Below, piece after piece: positions 7,704 to 15,835 of a stretch of 23,958 bases of DNA; the stretch's first letter is position 1, and every line of letters begins with the position of its first letter. The notes beneath the pieces are model-generated. The model saw only the letters and a program-made list of their open reading frames with translations, ran no database searches and was not told the DNA's origin. The stretch lies in NCBI GenBank assembly GCA_013911715.1, contig JACEST010000010.1:1-23958 (forward strand), read 5' to 3'. The DNA comes from Sphingopyxis sp. (GTDB taxonomy: Bacteria > Pseudomonadota > Alphaproteobacteria > Sphingomonadales > Sphingomonadaceae). The translations under genes and the position numbers were made by a program.

Positions 7704-10060
7704 TTATCCCCTTCAGCCGTCATCGTATCGGCAAGTTCAACCGTCGCCAAGCGCATCGCTTCCATTCGCGCGGCGAGCGCGCGCAGCTCCCTTAGCATGG
7801 CGCGGCGCTTTTGGCGCAGCGCATCGTCGGTTGTCCCGGTCAGCCCCAAATGCCGCGCCAGTGCAAAGCCGTTGGCGAACAACAGCTTGCCAATCGCCGC
7901 CTCGCTACTGATGCGGCGCAGCAGATAGGCCTGCCGCCCTTCCATCAGCGCGGCTTCGCAGATCGCCTTTTCGTCGGGTGCGATGCCGTCACCCAGGCGC
8001 GCGAGCAGGTCGAACACCACCGAATAGGCTTCGGCAAATTGCAACAACGCGGCATGGCCGACGAGCGGCTGGCAGCGGCGGATCAGCTGATGAATGCCGC
8101 GTGCGCCGCTGGCCAGCCGCACCTCCCATTTGGGGTCGATGCGTTCCAGTTCGGCGGCGATGGCTGTGCGGTGCGCATCGCGCGGCGGATAGAAAAATTC
8201 GAACTTGAACAGGTCGCGCAGCCGGTCGATTCCCGCCCAGAAATCGCCGACCGGATCGGCCTCTTCATAATCGCGCAGCGCGAACAGCGACACTTCGATC
8301 ATCGCGCGGTCGAGGAAATGGTGGACGATGGTGTTGCGGTAATAGCTCGCCATCGCGTGCTTGGCAGGGTCGATCGAATAAATGCGCTCGCTGCCCTGTT
8401 CGAAGCGGAGCAGCAGGCCCGAGGCGACGAGCGTGTCAACGGTTTCGCTGAGCCCGCCTGCATCGCCCATTTCCAGTTCCTGCGCCATGCGGATGCCGCG
8501 CGCGCGCGCCCAGTCGGCGATAAAGCCCAACGTCATCAACAATTCGGGCACCGTCGCGCCGCGCGGCGCGGTGCCGAGCAGGATCAGGCACATCACGCCG
8601 GTGACGGTGAGCGGGGTCACGCGATTGGCCTCGACCGCTACAGCAAAGGCGAGCCGTTCGAGCGCGCGTTTATCGTCGGGGTCGGTGACCGCCGGGATCA
8701 CCACCGGCGTGCCGATGTCGATGCGCACGCGCCCCATCGGCTCGCGCAAGGACCGCAAATAGCCGATGAACCAACCAAGGCTCTCGGGCTGTTTGACGCG
8801 CCCCGTCTGTTCAGCGGCATATTCCTCGACGTCGCGGATCAGATCGAAGCTGGTGACGAACGGCACGAAATGGACATCGCGGGTTGCCGTGGCGTGCGCC
8901 GCGTCCATGACATATTTCATCAACCCGTAGCGCGGCGGCATCAGCTTGCCGAGGCGCGAGCGCGTGCCTTCAAACGCCCAGGACAGCGGAAAGCGTTTGT
9001 CGAGCAGCCAGCCGATATAGTGGCGCAGCACGAGCTTATAAACCGGCAGATCCTGAAAACTGCGGCGGATGTAAATCATCCCTGAGCGGCGAAAGAAGCC
9101 GCCGATGGGAAAGAAATCAAGATTCGCCCCGCCAAAGCTGTGCAGCATCGGCAGATCATTTTCATACGCCATGCGGCTGGGCGTCGCGCCGTCGATATAG
9201 GTTTTGTGGGTGAACAAGATGCAGGTCGGATATTGGCGCAGCGTCGCGCGCAGCCGTTCCACTTCGGCCTGGTCAACCAGCATCGTGTCGCCATAACCCG
9301 ACCCGAACATGAAACGGTCAAAGCGCGCGCGCAAATCGAGGAACAGCGCAGAAGGGCGCGCGATCAGTTCCTGCATATAGCCCGCCGCTTCTTTGCGCAG
9401 CTTGGGCAGGTCGCTGCCCTGCGCGGCGAGCGCGGCCCGGAAACGCGGGCTGGTGCGCAAGCTCGCGGCGACGAAGCGCGGCACTTTATAGCGGCTGCCG
9501 CGCACGCCGCGTTCGGCGATGTCGAGCGCGAGGCTCGCTTGCCGCGCGACAAAGCCCGCGAAGGCGCCGTCGGCGTCGCCCTCCCCGCGCGCGTCGGGGG
9601 CGATCAGGTCAAAGCGCGCCGCAAGGTCGGCGACCGTCGCGGCCTCGCCCATCAAAATCTGCGCGCGCCGCCGGTCGCGCCACAGGATCAACCGCGCGCG
9701 TAGCGAACCTGGATTGCGGGGATCGCCAAAGAAAAACTGGCGCAGGCCGAGCGAGCGTTTCGTCTCGAAATCGGGAATCCGCCACGCCACGCGCAGCGGC
9801 ACGACCAGCCGCGCCGTGTCGCCGTCGAGCGCATTTGCCAGCGGTGCGACGGGCAACGCATCATCGCCATCGGCAATCGGCAAGCTGACCCAGCGGATCG
9901 CGCCTTCGTCCGCCTTGCCAACCGTCGCCTCGCCCCAGGTGGCATGGACCCAGTCGGTCAGGATTTTGCGGTCAACACTGTGGCGCGCGTCAAGAATGAA
10001 CAGCCGCGCGGCGGCATCGGCAGTCGCCCCGATGTCGGGCAGGATCGCCGCCGAGACCAT
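7700..10060 (-). CDS. plsB: Glycerol-3-phosphate 1-O-acyltransferase (PlsB type)
   Basis: PlsB acylates the sn-1 position of glycerol-3-phosphate to make lysophosphatidate. The 786-residue length matches the large PlsB family (about 800 residues). The acyltransferase blocks appear in order: H285-K-T-Y-I-D290 (H-x4-D), the G-G-F-F-R-R-S-G-M-I-Y-I-R-R block at about 320-333, F-E-G-T-R-S-R at 363-369, and V-P-F-V-T at about 399-403. The large flanking helical regions are typical of PlsB and not of PlsC. The gene lies 8 bp after the HAD-PlsC gene and overlaps the WS/DGAT start. Alphaproteobacteria usually make this bond with PlsX/PlsY, so a PlsB here is likely an additional, perhaps storage-linked, enzyme. 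Confidence 0.92.
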   Translation of the reverse strand: MVSAAILPDIGATADAAARLFILDARHSVDRKILTDWVHATWGEATVGKADEGAIRWVSLPIADGDDALPVAPLANALDGDTARLVVPLRVAWRIPDFETKRSLGLRQFFFGDPRNPGSLRARLILWRDRRRAQILMGEAATVADLAARFDLIAPDARGEGDADGAFAGFVARQASLALDIAERGVRGSRYKVPRFVAASLRTSPRFRAALAAQGSDLPKLRKEAAGYMQELIARPSALFLDLRARFDRFMFGSGYGDTMLVDQAEVERLRATLRQYPTCILFTHKTYIDGATPSRMAYENDLPMLHSFGGANLDFFPIGGFFRRSGMIYIRRSFQDLPVYKLVLRHYIGWLLDKRFPLSWAFEGTRSRLGKLMPPRYGLMKYVMDAAHATATRDVHFVPFVTSFDLIRDVEEYAAEQTGRVKQPESLGWFIGYLRSLREPMGRVRIDIGTPVVIPAVTDPDDKRALERLAFAVAVEANRVTPLTVTGVMCLILLGTAPRGATVPELLMTLGFIADWARARGIRMAQELEMGDAGGLSETVDTLVASGLLLRFEQGSERIYSIDPAKHAMASYYRNTIVHHFLDRAMIEVSLFALRDYEEADPVGDFWAGIDRLRDLFKFEFFYPPRDAHRTAIAAELERIDPKWEVRLASGARGIHQLIRRCQPLVGHAALLQFAEAYSVVFDLLARLGDGIAPDEKAICEAALMEGRQAYLLRRISSEAAIGKLLFANGFALARHLGLTGTTDDALRQKRRAMLRELRALAARMEAMRLATVELADTMTAEGDK

Positions 10061-10068
10061 GTCGCGGT

Positions 10069-11637
10069 TCAGCCCGCCTTGCCTTTACGCGGGGTGGCGG
10101 GCTTGGGCTTGGGCGCAGGTTTGGCCTTTGCCTTGGGCTTGGTCGATGCCTGTGCCTTGGGCGCTTTCGCCGCCGCGCGCTTGGCGAGCGATTCTTCCAC
10201 CGTTTCCTCGGGCTGGCCCAGCGTGCGCAGCATGGCGTTGCGCACGTCGGCGACATGAGTGTTGAGGCTCGCTGCTTTCCAGCCGCTGGTATCGACCGGC
10301 GCCAGCACGGAGACGCGCACGGTTGCGGGGCGCATCACAAATTCATTCTTGGGCGCAACATCGGTCGCATTGTGGATGACAATGGGGACGATTGGCACCT
10401 TCGCCTGCATGGCAAGGTGGAACGCACCCTTTTTGAACGGCATCATCTTGGGGGTCAGCGAGCGCGTGCCTTCGGGCGCGATGACGATCGATTTGCCTTC
10501 GACCTGGATCGCCTCGACCAGCGGCTCCATCGCCTTGATCGCGCTCTTGCCGTCGGCGCGGTCGACGAAAACCGTGCCGCCCCATTCCATCAGCCGGCCG
10601 AGCACGGGGATGTCCTTGATTTCCTTCTTGCCCACCCCGCCCATGTCGCGGCGGATCAGCTTGGCCATGATCATCACATCGGCCTTGCTCTGGTGGTTGA
10701 AGATGAAGACGCACGGGCGCGAGACCCACAGATTCTTCTCGCCCTCAACCTCCAGCTCGACCCCGGTGATCGCAGTCGCGAAATCGCCGAACAGCCCGAT
10801 CGAAAAATTCGCCGCCTCGCGCTGCGACCGGGTCAGCGCCCAGATCGGCAGGCCCGCCGCAAAGGCCCCGACAAGGCTGCTGGTTGCATACATGGTCCGC
10901 GCATAATCGACCCAGGTCGGCGTGCCGCGGCTCGCAAAGCGCTGCACCGGCCAGCCATTTTCCTCGGCAATCGCCTTGAGTTTCAAATTGGGGTTGAGCG
11001 GGCGCGGCTTGCCCACGCGTTCGAGCAGTTCGAGGTCATCGTCGCTGTCGGTGTAGAAAAAGCTGTTGTCGAGATCGATGCCGAGCTCGTCGGCAAGCTC
11101 CTCCGCCGCCAGCACTTTGCCCTCGCCAAAGCATAAGGGGCGGATGATCTCGCCGGTAAATTCGCCACGCTCGTCGATTTCATAGGCCGAACATTTGATA
11201 TGGGCGATGCCCAGATCGCGCGCGGTCGGCGCAATCTGGTAAATGGTCGCCGACGAAATGATCGCGACGGTGTGGCCCTTGGCCTGATGCGCCTCGATAA
11301 TCGCGCGCGTTTCTGGATAGATTTTGCGCGCGATATGCTTTTCGTATAATTCCTCGCCAAACTGTTCAAAACTCGCCTCGTCGACGCCCTTCATAAAGCC
11401 TGCCGCCGCAGTCATCAGCCCCGAAAAGCCAATATTGCCGAGGCTGTGCTGTGCGATGACCTGCGCGGTCTGGACCACTTCCTCGACCGACATTTCGCGC
11501 CGCTGGAATTTTTCGCGCAGCATCGCGGTGGCCGAATAGCCCGCGATGATCGTGCCGTCGAAATCGAACAGCGCGGCTATGTGCGGCCCCGGCTCGGACG
11601 CTAAAACTTCGGTTAGATGCTTCTGCGACCCCGCCAT
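10069..11637 (-). CDS. plsC: HAD phosphatase-1-acylglycerol-3-phosphate acyltransferase (PlsC) fusion with Lys/Ala/Pro-rich tail
   Basis: The 522-residue protein has three parts. Residues about 20-230 are a HAD-IB (SerB-like) domain with D25-F-D27-G-T, I-S-S-A at 127-130, K174 and Y-T-D-S-D-D-D at 195-201. Residues about 300-450 are a PlsC domain with H315-Q-S-K-A-D320, V-F-V-D-R360, and P-E-G-T-R-S at 388-393. Residues about 485-522 form a Lys/Ala/Pro tail ending P-R-K-G-K-A-G. PlsC acylates lysophosphatidate to phosphatidate. The HAD domain's substrate is unknown. I chose the ATG at 11637 because AGAGGGGGG precedes it. The frame stays open upstream into eda. It is the first gene of the lipid block, and mycobacterial PlsC has the same HAD-acyltransferase arrangement. 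Confidence 0.9.
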   Translation of the reverse strand: MAGSQKHLTEVLASEPGPHIAALFDFDGTIIAGYSATAMLREKFQRREMSVEEVVQTAQVIAQHSLGNIGFSGLMTAAAGFMKGVDEASFEQFGEELYEKHIARKIYPETRAIIEAHQAKGHTVAIISSATIYQIAPTARDLGIAHIKCSAYEIDERGEFTGEIIRPLCFGEGKVLAAEELADELGIDLDNSFFYTDSDDDLELLERVGKPRPLNPNLKLKAIAEENGWPVQRFASRGTPTWVDYARTMYATSSLVGAFAAGLPIWALTRSQREAANFSIGLFGDFATAITGVELEVEGEKNLWVSRPCVFIFNHQSKADVMIMAKLIRRDMGGVGKKEIKDIPVLGRLMEWGGTVFVDRADGKSAIKAMEPLVEAIQVEGKSIVIAPEGTRSLTPKMMPFKKGAFHLAMQAKVPIVPIVIHNATDVAPKNEFVMRPATVRVSVLAPVDTSGWKAASLNTHVADVRNAMLRTLGQPEETVEESLAKRAAAKAPKAQASTKPKAKAKPAPKPKPATPRKGKAG

Positions 11638-11705
11638 CGGGCCCCCCTCTCCACGCCTTATGTTTCGCGGCACAGTGGCAAGAAATGCGGGGCTTGGGAA
11701 GGGGG

Positions 11706-12320
11706 TTAACCGAGCACCGCCGCCTCGCGCGCCAGCGTCTCGATTGCCGCCGGATCGAGCGGGCCTGATGGCACCACCCAGCTGCCGCCGACACACAGCA
11801 CCGAGGGATGCGCCAGCCATTCGGGCGCGGTCGCCAGGCTGATCCCGCCGGTGGGGCAAAAGCGCGCCTCGCCAAAGGGTGCGGCGAGTGATTTGAGCGC
11901 GGGCAAGCCGCCCGCCGCCATCGCGGGGAAAAATTTGAAACGCGACAGCCCCATATCCATCCCGCGCATGATGTCGCCCGCATTGGCGGTACCCGGCAGG
12001 AAGGGGATTCCGCTAGCGAGTGCCGCACGGCCAAGCGGTTCGGTCAGTCCCGGCGAGACGATAAATTCCGCCCCCGCCGCTTCGGCTTCGGCGAGCATCG
12101 CAGGATTGAGCACCGTGCCCGCGCCGACAATCGCACCGGGGACCGATTTCATCGCGCGGATGGCGGCGAGCGCGGCGGGGGTGCGCAGCGTCACTTCGAG
12201 GACGCAGAGGCCCCCCGCAACCAGCGCCTCGGCCATCGGCACGGCGTCTTCGGCGCGGTCAATAACGATCACCGGGATGACCGGTGCGGTGCGCATGATT
12301 TGGTCGATACCGCTGCTCAT
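11706..12320 (-). CDS. eda: 2-keto-3-deoxy-6-phosphogluconate aldolase
   Basis: KDPG aldolase cleaves 2-keto-3-deoxy-6-phosphogluconate to pyruvate and glyceraldehyde-3-phosphate, the last Entner-Doudoroff step. The 204-residue protein has the expected length. It shows E42 in L-E-V-T-L-R, the G-A-G-T-V-L strand at about 67-71, P-G-T-A-N at 109-113, and the Schiff-base lysine K129 in F-K-F-F-P. The ATG at 12320 overlaps the edd TGA (ATGA). A longer reading frame upstream lies inside edd and is not the real start. Confidence 0.95.
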   Translation of the reverse strand: MSSGIDQIMRTAPVIPVIVIDRAEDAVPMAEALVAGGLCVLEVTLRTPAALAAIRAMKSVPGAIVGAGTVLNPAMLAEAEAAGAEFIVSPGLTEPLGRAALASGIPFLPGTANAGDIMRGMDMGLSRFKFFPAMAAGGLPALKSLAAPFGEARFCPTGGISLATAPEWLAHPSVLCVGGSWVVPSGPLDPAAIETLAREAAVLG

Positions 12321-14143
12321 GTGATCGTCTCCATCGCCGCCAGCATCGCCGACCCGCCCTTTTCCGCCTCGTCCGCATGCAAGCGGAACAGAGCGAACAA
12401 TTCGCGGCCGACGCCCAATGCAGGCGGCGGCGCTTCCACCGGCGACCGCGCCGCCCACACGGCGGCGTCGACCAGCGCGGTGACGTGGCCATCGCGGGCA
12501 CAAATGCGCACCACATCGCCGTCCATCAATCGCGCCAGCGGGCCGCCGCCCAATGCTTCGGGCGACAAATGGATCGCGGCGGGCACTTTGCCGCTGGCCC
12601 CCGACATGCGCCCGTCGGTCAGCATCGCGACCTTGAAGCCCTTGTCCTGGAGCACGCCGAGCGCGGGAGTGAGTTTGTGCAATTCGGGCATGCCGTTGGC
12701 GCGCGGCCCCTGAAAGCGGATGACGACAATCACGTCGCGCTCCAATTCGCCCGCTTTGAACGCCGCCAGCGCGTCATTCTGGTCGCTGAAAATCCGGCAC
12801 GGTGCCTCAATCGTCCAGCGGCTTTCGTCGACTGCGCTGGTCTTGATGACCGCGCGGCCCAGATTGCCGGTCAGCAACCGCATCCCGCCATCGGGGCTGA
12901 ATGGCGCCGACACCGGGCGTAGCATCGCCTCGTCGCGCGTCACCGCCGGCGCAGGCTGCCATGCAAGGCGGTCGCCATCCATCACCGGTTCGCTGGCATA
13001 ATCGGCCATGGCGCCGCCCACCGTCATGATGTCGCCGTGGAGCAGGCCGGCATCCAGCAATTCGCGGATGACATAGCCGATGCCGCCCGCCGCGTGGAAA
13101 TGGTTCACATCGCCCGAGCCGTTGGGATAGACACGCGACAGCAGCGGCACCGCCGATGACAGCCGGTCCATATCCTCCCAGTCGATGACAATCCCCGCCG
13201 CGCGCGCGATGGCGGGGATATGGATCGCATGGTTGGTCGATCCGCCGGTCGCGAGCAGGCCGATGACCGCGTTGACGATCGCCTTTTCATCGATGCACTG
13301 GCTCAAGGGGCGATAATCGTCGCCATCCCAGCCGATTTCGGCGACGCGGTGGACGGCGGCGCGGGTCAGTTCCTGCCGCAGCTTTTGCCCCGGATTGACG
13401 AAGGCGCTGGCGGGGATGTGCAGCCCCATCATCTCCATCATCATCTGGTTGCTGTTCGCCGTGCCGTAAAAGGTGCAGGTGCCCGCGCCGTGGTATGAGG
13501 CCGCTTCAGCCTCAAGCAGTTCGTCGCGGCTGGCGAGCCCCTGGGCATAACGCTGCCGCACCGCGACCTTCTCCTTATTGGCGAGCCCCGAGGGCATCGG
13601 TCCGGCGGGGACGAGGATGGTCGGCACATGACCAAAGCGCAGCGCGCCGATCAGCATGCCGGGGACAATCTTGTCGCAAATGCCGAGCAGCAGCGCGCCT
13701 TCGAACATCGCGTGGCTGAGCGCGATGGCGGTCCCTTGTGCGATATTGTCGCGGCTGAACAGCGACAGGTCCATCCCCGCCTGCCCCTGCGTCACGCCGT
13801 CGCACATCGCCGGAACGCCGCCCGCGACCTGCGCCGTCGCCCCCACTTCGCGCGCCCAGAGTTTGATCTGTTCGGGATAGCGGCCATAGGGCTGATGCGC
13901 CGAGAGCATGTCATTATAGGCGGTGACGATGCCGATGTTCATCGCCCCGCCAGCGCGGATCGCAGGCTTGTCCTCACCCGACGCGGCAAAAGCGTGGGCG
14001 AGGTTGCCGCAACTGAGGTTGCCGCGATTGGTGCCATGCGCGCGCTGGGCGTCCATCAGGTCGAGGTACCGCCGGCGGGTCGCGGCGCTGCGCTCGATGA
14101 TGCGGTCGGTAACGGCGGCGATGGTGGAATTAAGTTGAGTCAT
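12317..14143 (-). CDS. edd: 6-phosphogluconate dehydratase
   Basis: Edd dehydrates 6-phosphogluconate to KDPG using an iron-sulfur cluster. The 608 residues match the family length. Conserved IlvD/Edd features include the N-terminal T-N-R-G-N-L-S-C-G-N block at about 38-47, V-P-A-M-C114-D-G-V-T-Q-G, G-I-C156-D-K, and the late D-G-R-M-S-G-A-S-G block with its active-site serine. The gene sits between zwf and eda in the same direction and is coupled to eda by a four-base overlap. The ribosome site is weak, and the zwf-edd gap holds a palindromic repeat pair. Confidence 0.96.
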   Translation of the reverse strand: MTQLNSTIAAVTDRIIERSAATRRRYLDLMDAQRAHGTNRGNLSCGNLAHAFAASGEDKPAIRAGGAMNIGIVTAYNDMLSAHQPYGRYPEQIKLWAREVGATAQVAGGVPAMCDGVTQGQAGMDLSLFSRDNIAQGTAIALSHAMFEGALLLGICDKIVPGMLIGALRFGHVPTILVPAGPMPSGLANKEKVAVRQRYAQGLASRDELLEAEAASYHGAGTCTFYGTANSNQMMMEMMGLHIPASAFVNPGQKLRQELTRAAVHRVAEIGWDGDDYRPLSQCIDEKAIVNAVIGLLATGGSTNHAIHIPAIARAAGIVIDWEDMDRLSSAVPLLSRVYPNGSGDVNHFHAAGGIGYVIRELLDAGLLHGDIMTVGGAMADYASEPVMDGDRLAWQPAPAVTRDEAMLRPVSAPFSPDGGMRLLTGNLGRAVIKTSAVDESRWTIEAPCRIFSDQNDALAAFKAGELERDVIVVIRFQGPRANGMPELHKLTPALGVLQDKGFKVAMLTDGRMSGASGKVPAAIHLSPEALGGGPLARLMDGDVVRICARDGHVTALVDAAVWAARSPVEAPPPALGVGRELFALFRLHADEAEKGGSAMLAAMETIT

Positions 14144-14158
14144 ATTTCTAATCCGACT

Positions 14159-14237
14159 GTCCTGAGCTTGTCGAAGGACCGTCCTTTTCTTCTTCCGTCG
14201 GCAAAGGGGAAGAACAGCCCTTCGACAAGCTCAGGGC
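14159..14237. repeat. Paired palindromic repeat (CCTGAGCTTGTCGAAGG family)
   Basis: Two inverted units share a 17-bp core and flank about 37 bp. The left unit at 14159-14179 has GTCCT / AGGAC stems, and the right unit at 14217-14237 has GCCCT / AGGGC stems. The loops are GAGCTTGTCGA and its complement. The stems again differ while staying paired. The element fills the zwf-edd gap and could affect the ratio of the two messages. Confidence 0.8.
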
Positions 14238-14254
14238 GGACGGGTTTAATTCAA

Positions 14255-15718
14255 TCAATCATGCCAGCTCGCCCCGTCGCGTTCAATCAGGGCAACGGCG
14301 GCCGACGGCCCCCAACTGCCTGCGGTATAGCTTTGCGGCACCAAATCGACCGCAGCCCAGGCGTCGCGGATCGAATCGACCCATTGCCACTGTGCCTCGA
14401 CCTCGTCGCGGCGCACGAACAGGGTCTGGTCGCCCTCGATAAAATCCAGCAGCAGCCGTTCGTAAGCAATCCGCCGCCGCCCGCTGTCGAGGCTGTCGGA
14501 CAGCGAGACATTCAGCGGCACTTCTTTCAGTCGCACCCCGTCGCGGTCAAGCCCCGGCTGCTTCGCCATGACCGTGACGCGGATATTTTCTTCGGGTTGC
14601 AGGTTGATGATCATGCGGTTGGCATCGAGCCTTCCGGCACCCACGCGCGCGAAGATATTATGCGGCACGGGTTTGAACTGGATCAACACCTCGGACCGGC
14701 GCTGCGGCATGCGTTTGCCGGTGCGCAGGTAAAAGGGCACGCCCTTCCACCGCCAATTGTCGATAAACGCCTTGATCGCGACAAAGGTTTCGGTCTTCGA
14801 CGCCGACCCCAGCTCGTCTGCATAGCCGGTCACCGGCGCGCCATTCACCGCGCCGCTGGCATATTGGCCTTTGACGCTGTGCGCCTGGACATCCGCCGCC
14901 GTCATTTTGCGCAAGGACCGCAGCAATTTGACCTTTTCGTCGCGTACCGCCGTCGCCGATACGCTCGACGGCGGCTCCATCGCGATGATCGCCAGCAATT
15001 GGAGCATATGATTCTGGACCATGTCCTTCAGCGCGCCGACGCCGTCATAATAGGAGACGCGCCCCTCGAGCCCGACCGTCTCCGCCACTGTAATCTGGAC
15101 ATGTTCGATGGCGTTGGCATTCCACAGCGGTTCGAACAACGCATTGGCAAAGCGCAGCGCGAGCAGATTCTGGACCGTTTCCTTGCCGAGATAATGGTCG
15201 ATGCGGAACACGCGGTCCTCGGCAAACACCGCCGCGACCTCGGCATTGACCTGGCGCGACGAGGCAAGGTCGGTGCCGATCGGTTTTTCCATCGCAATCC
15301 GGCAATCCTCGCACGCAATGCCGACGCGGCCCAATGCGGCAGCAATCGGGCCGAACAGCGACGGCGGCGTCGACAGATACACGCCAAGCGGTCGCCCGCG
15401 CCGCGGGCCGAGCTGATCGGCGAGCGCCTCAAACCCGGTGCCCGCGCCAACATCGACCGGGCAATATTCAACGCGTGCGAGGAAGCCTGAAACCATATCG
15501 CTGGGCAGCCTTTCGGCGGGCAGATGGTCGGCCAGCGCCGCCGCCACTTGCGCCCGAAAGGCGGTGCTGTCCATCGCCGACCGGCCCGAGCCGACTATCG
15601 TCAGGCCATCCGCCAACAACTCGTCACTGTGGAGGTTGAAGAGCGAGGGGAACAGCATCCGCTGTGCCAGATCGCCGGTCGCGCCGAACAGAATGATGGT
15701 TTCGGTCGCCGCTGCCAA
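14255..15718 (-). CDS. zwf: Glucose-6-phosphate 1-dehydrogenase
   Basis: Zwf oxidises glucose-6-phosphate to 6-phosphogluconolactone and makes NAD(P)H. With a TTG start at 15718 the protein has 487 residues, the usual Zwf length. The nucleotide-binding G-A-T-G-D-L-A-x-R motif begins at residue 12, E-K-P-I-G is at 144-148, and the active-site R-I-D-H-Y-L-G-K-E is at 172-180. The TTG is chosen because a strong AAGGAG (15725-15730) stands six bases upstream. The first in-frame ATG (15775) would add 19 residues without such a site. It heads the Entner-Doudoroff cluster. Confidence 0.95.
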   Translation of the reverse strand: MAAATETIILFGATGDLAQRMLFPSLFNLHSDELLADGLTIVGSGRSAMDSTAFRAQVAAALADHLPAERLPSDMVSGFLARVEYCPVDVGAGTGFEALADQLGPRRGRPLGVYLSTPPSLFGPIAAALGRVGIACEDCRIAMEKPIGTDLASSRQVNAEVAAVFAEDRVFRIDHYLGKETVQNLLALRFANALFEPLWNANAIEHVQITVAETVGLEGRVSYYDGVGALKDMVQNHMLQLLAIIAMEPPSSVSATAVRDEKVKLLRSLRKMTAADVQAHSVKGQYASGAVNGAPVTGYADELGSASKTETFVAIKAFIDNWRWKGVPFYLRTGKRMPQRRSEVLIQFKPVPHNIFARVGAGRLDANRMIINLQPEENIRVTVMAKQPGLDRDGVRLKEVPLNVSLSDSLDSGRRRIAYERLLLDFIEGDQTLFVRRDEVEAQWQWVDSIRDAWAAVDLVPQSYTAGSWGPSAAVALIERDGASWHD

Positions 15719-15724
15719 TGCCCG

Positions 15725-15730
15725 CTCCTT
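15725..15730 (-). promoter_or_regulatory. Ribosome binding site deciding the zwf TTG start
   Basis: AAGGAG on the minus strand with a six-base spacer to TTG at 15716-15718. It places the start so that the Rossmann motif lies at the usual distance from the N-terminus. Confidence 0.75.
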
Positions 15731-15835
15731 CGCTGCGTTCCCGAGCGCAGTGGCGCAAGCCCGGCAGTTTTGCAACGCGCATACGTATTGCGCCGTCCAA
15801 TTTCCGCTGCGTCGCGGGTGGGCGCTGCCACAAAA

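Noticed and set aside
5994..7928. A 644-codon plus-strand reading frame
   Set aside because: It is antisense to WS/DGAT, rich in Arg/His/Gly with no domain; the minus-strand protein has exact catalytic motifs. GC-rich codon bias opens the opposite frame.
11638..11859. Upstream extension of the HAD-PlsC frame by 74 codons
   Set aside because: It overlaps eda, is Arg/Gly-rich, and a good ribosome site precedes the ATG at 11637.
13628..15490. A 620-codon plus-strand reading frame
   Set aside because: It lies antisense across edd and zwf and translates straight through the palindromic repeat between them. It has no recognisable motif.
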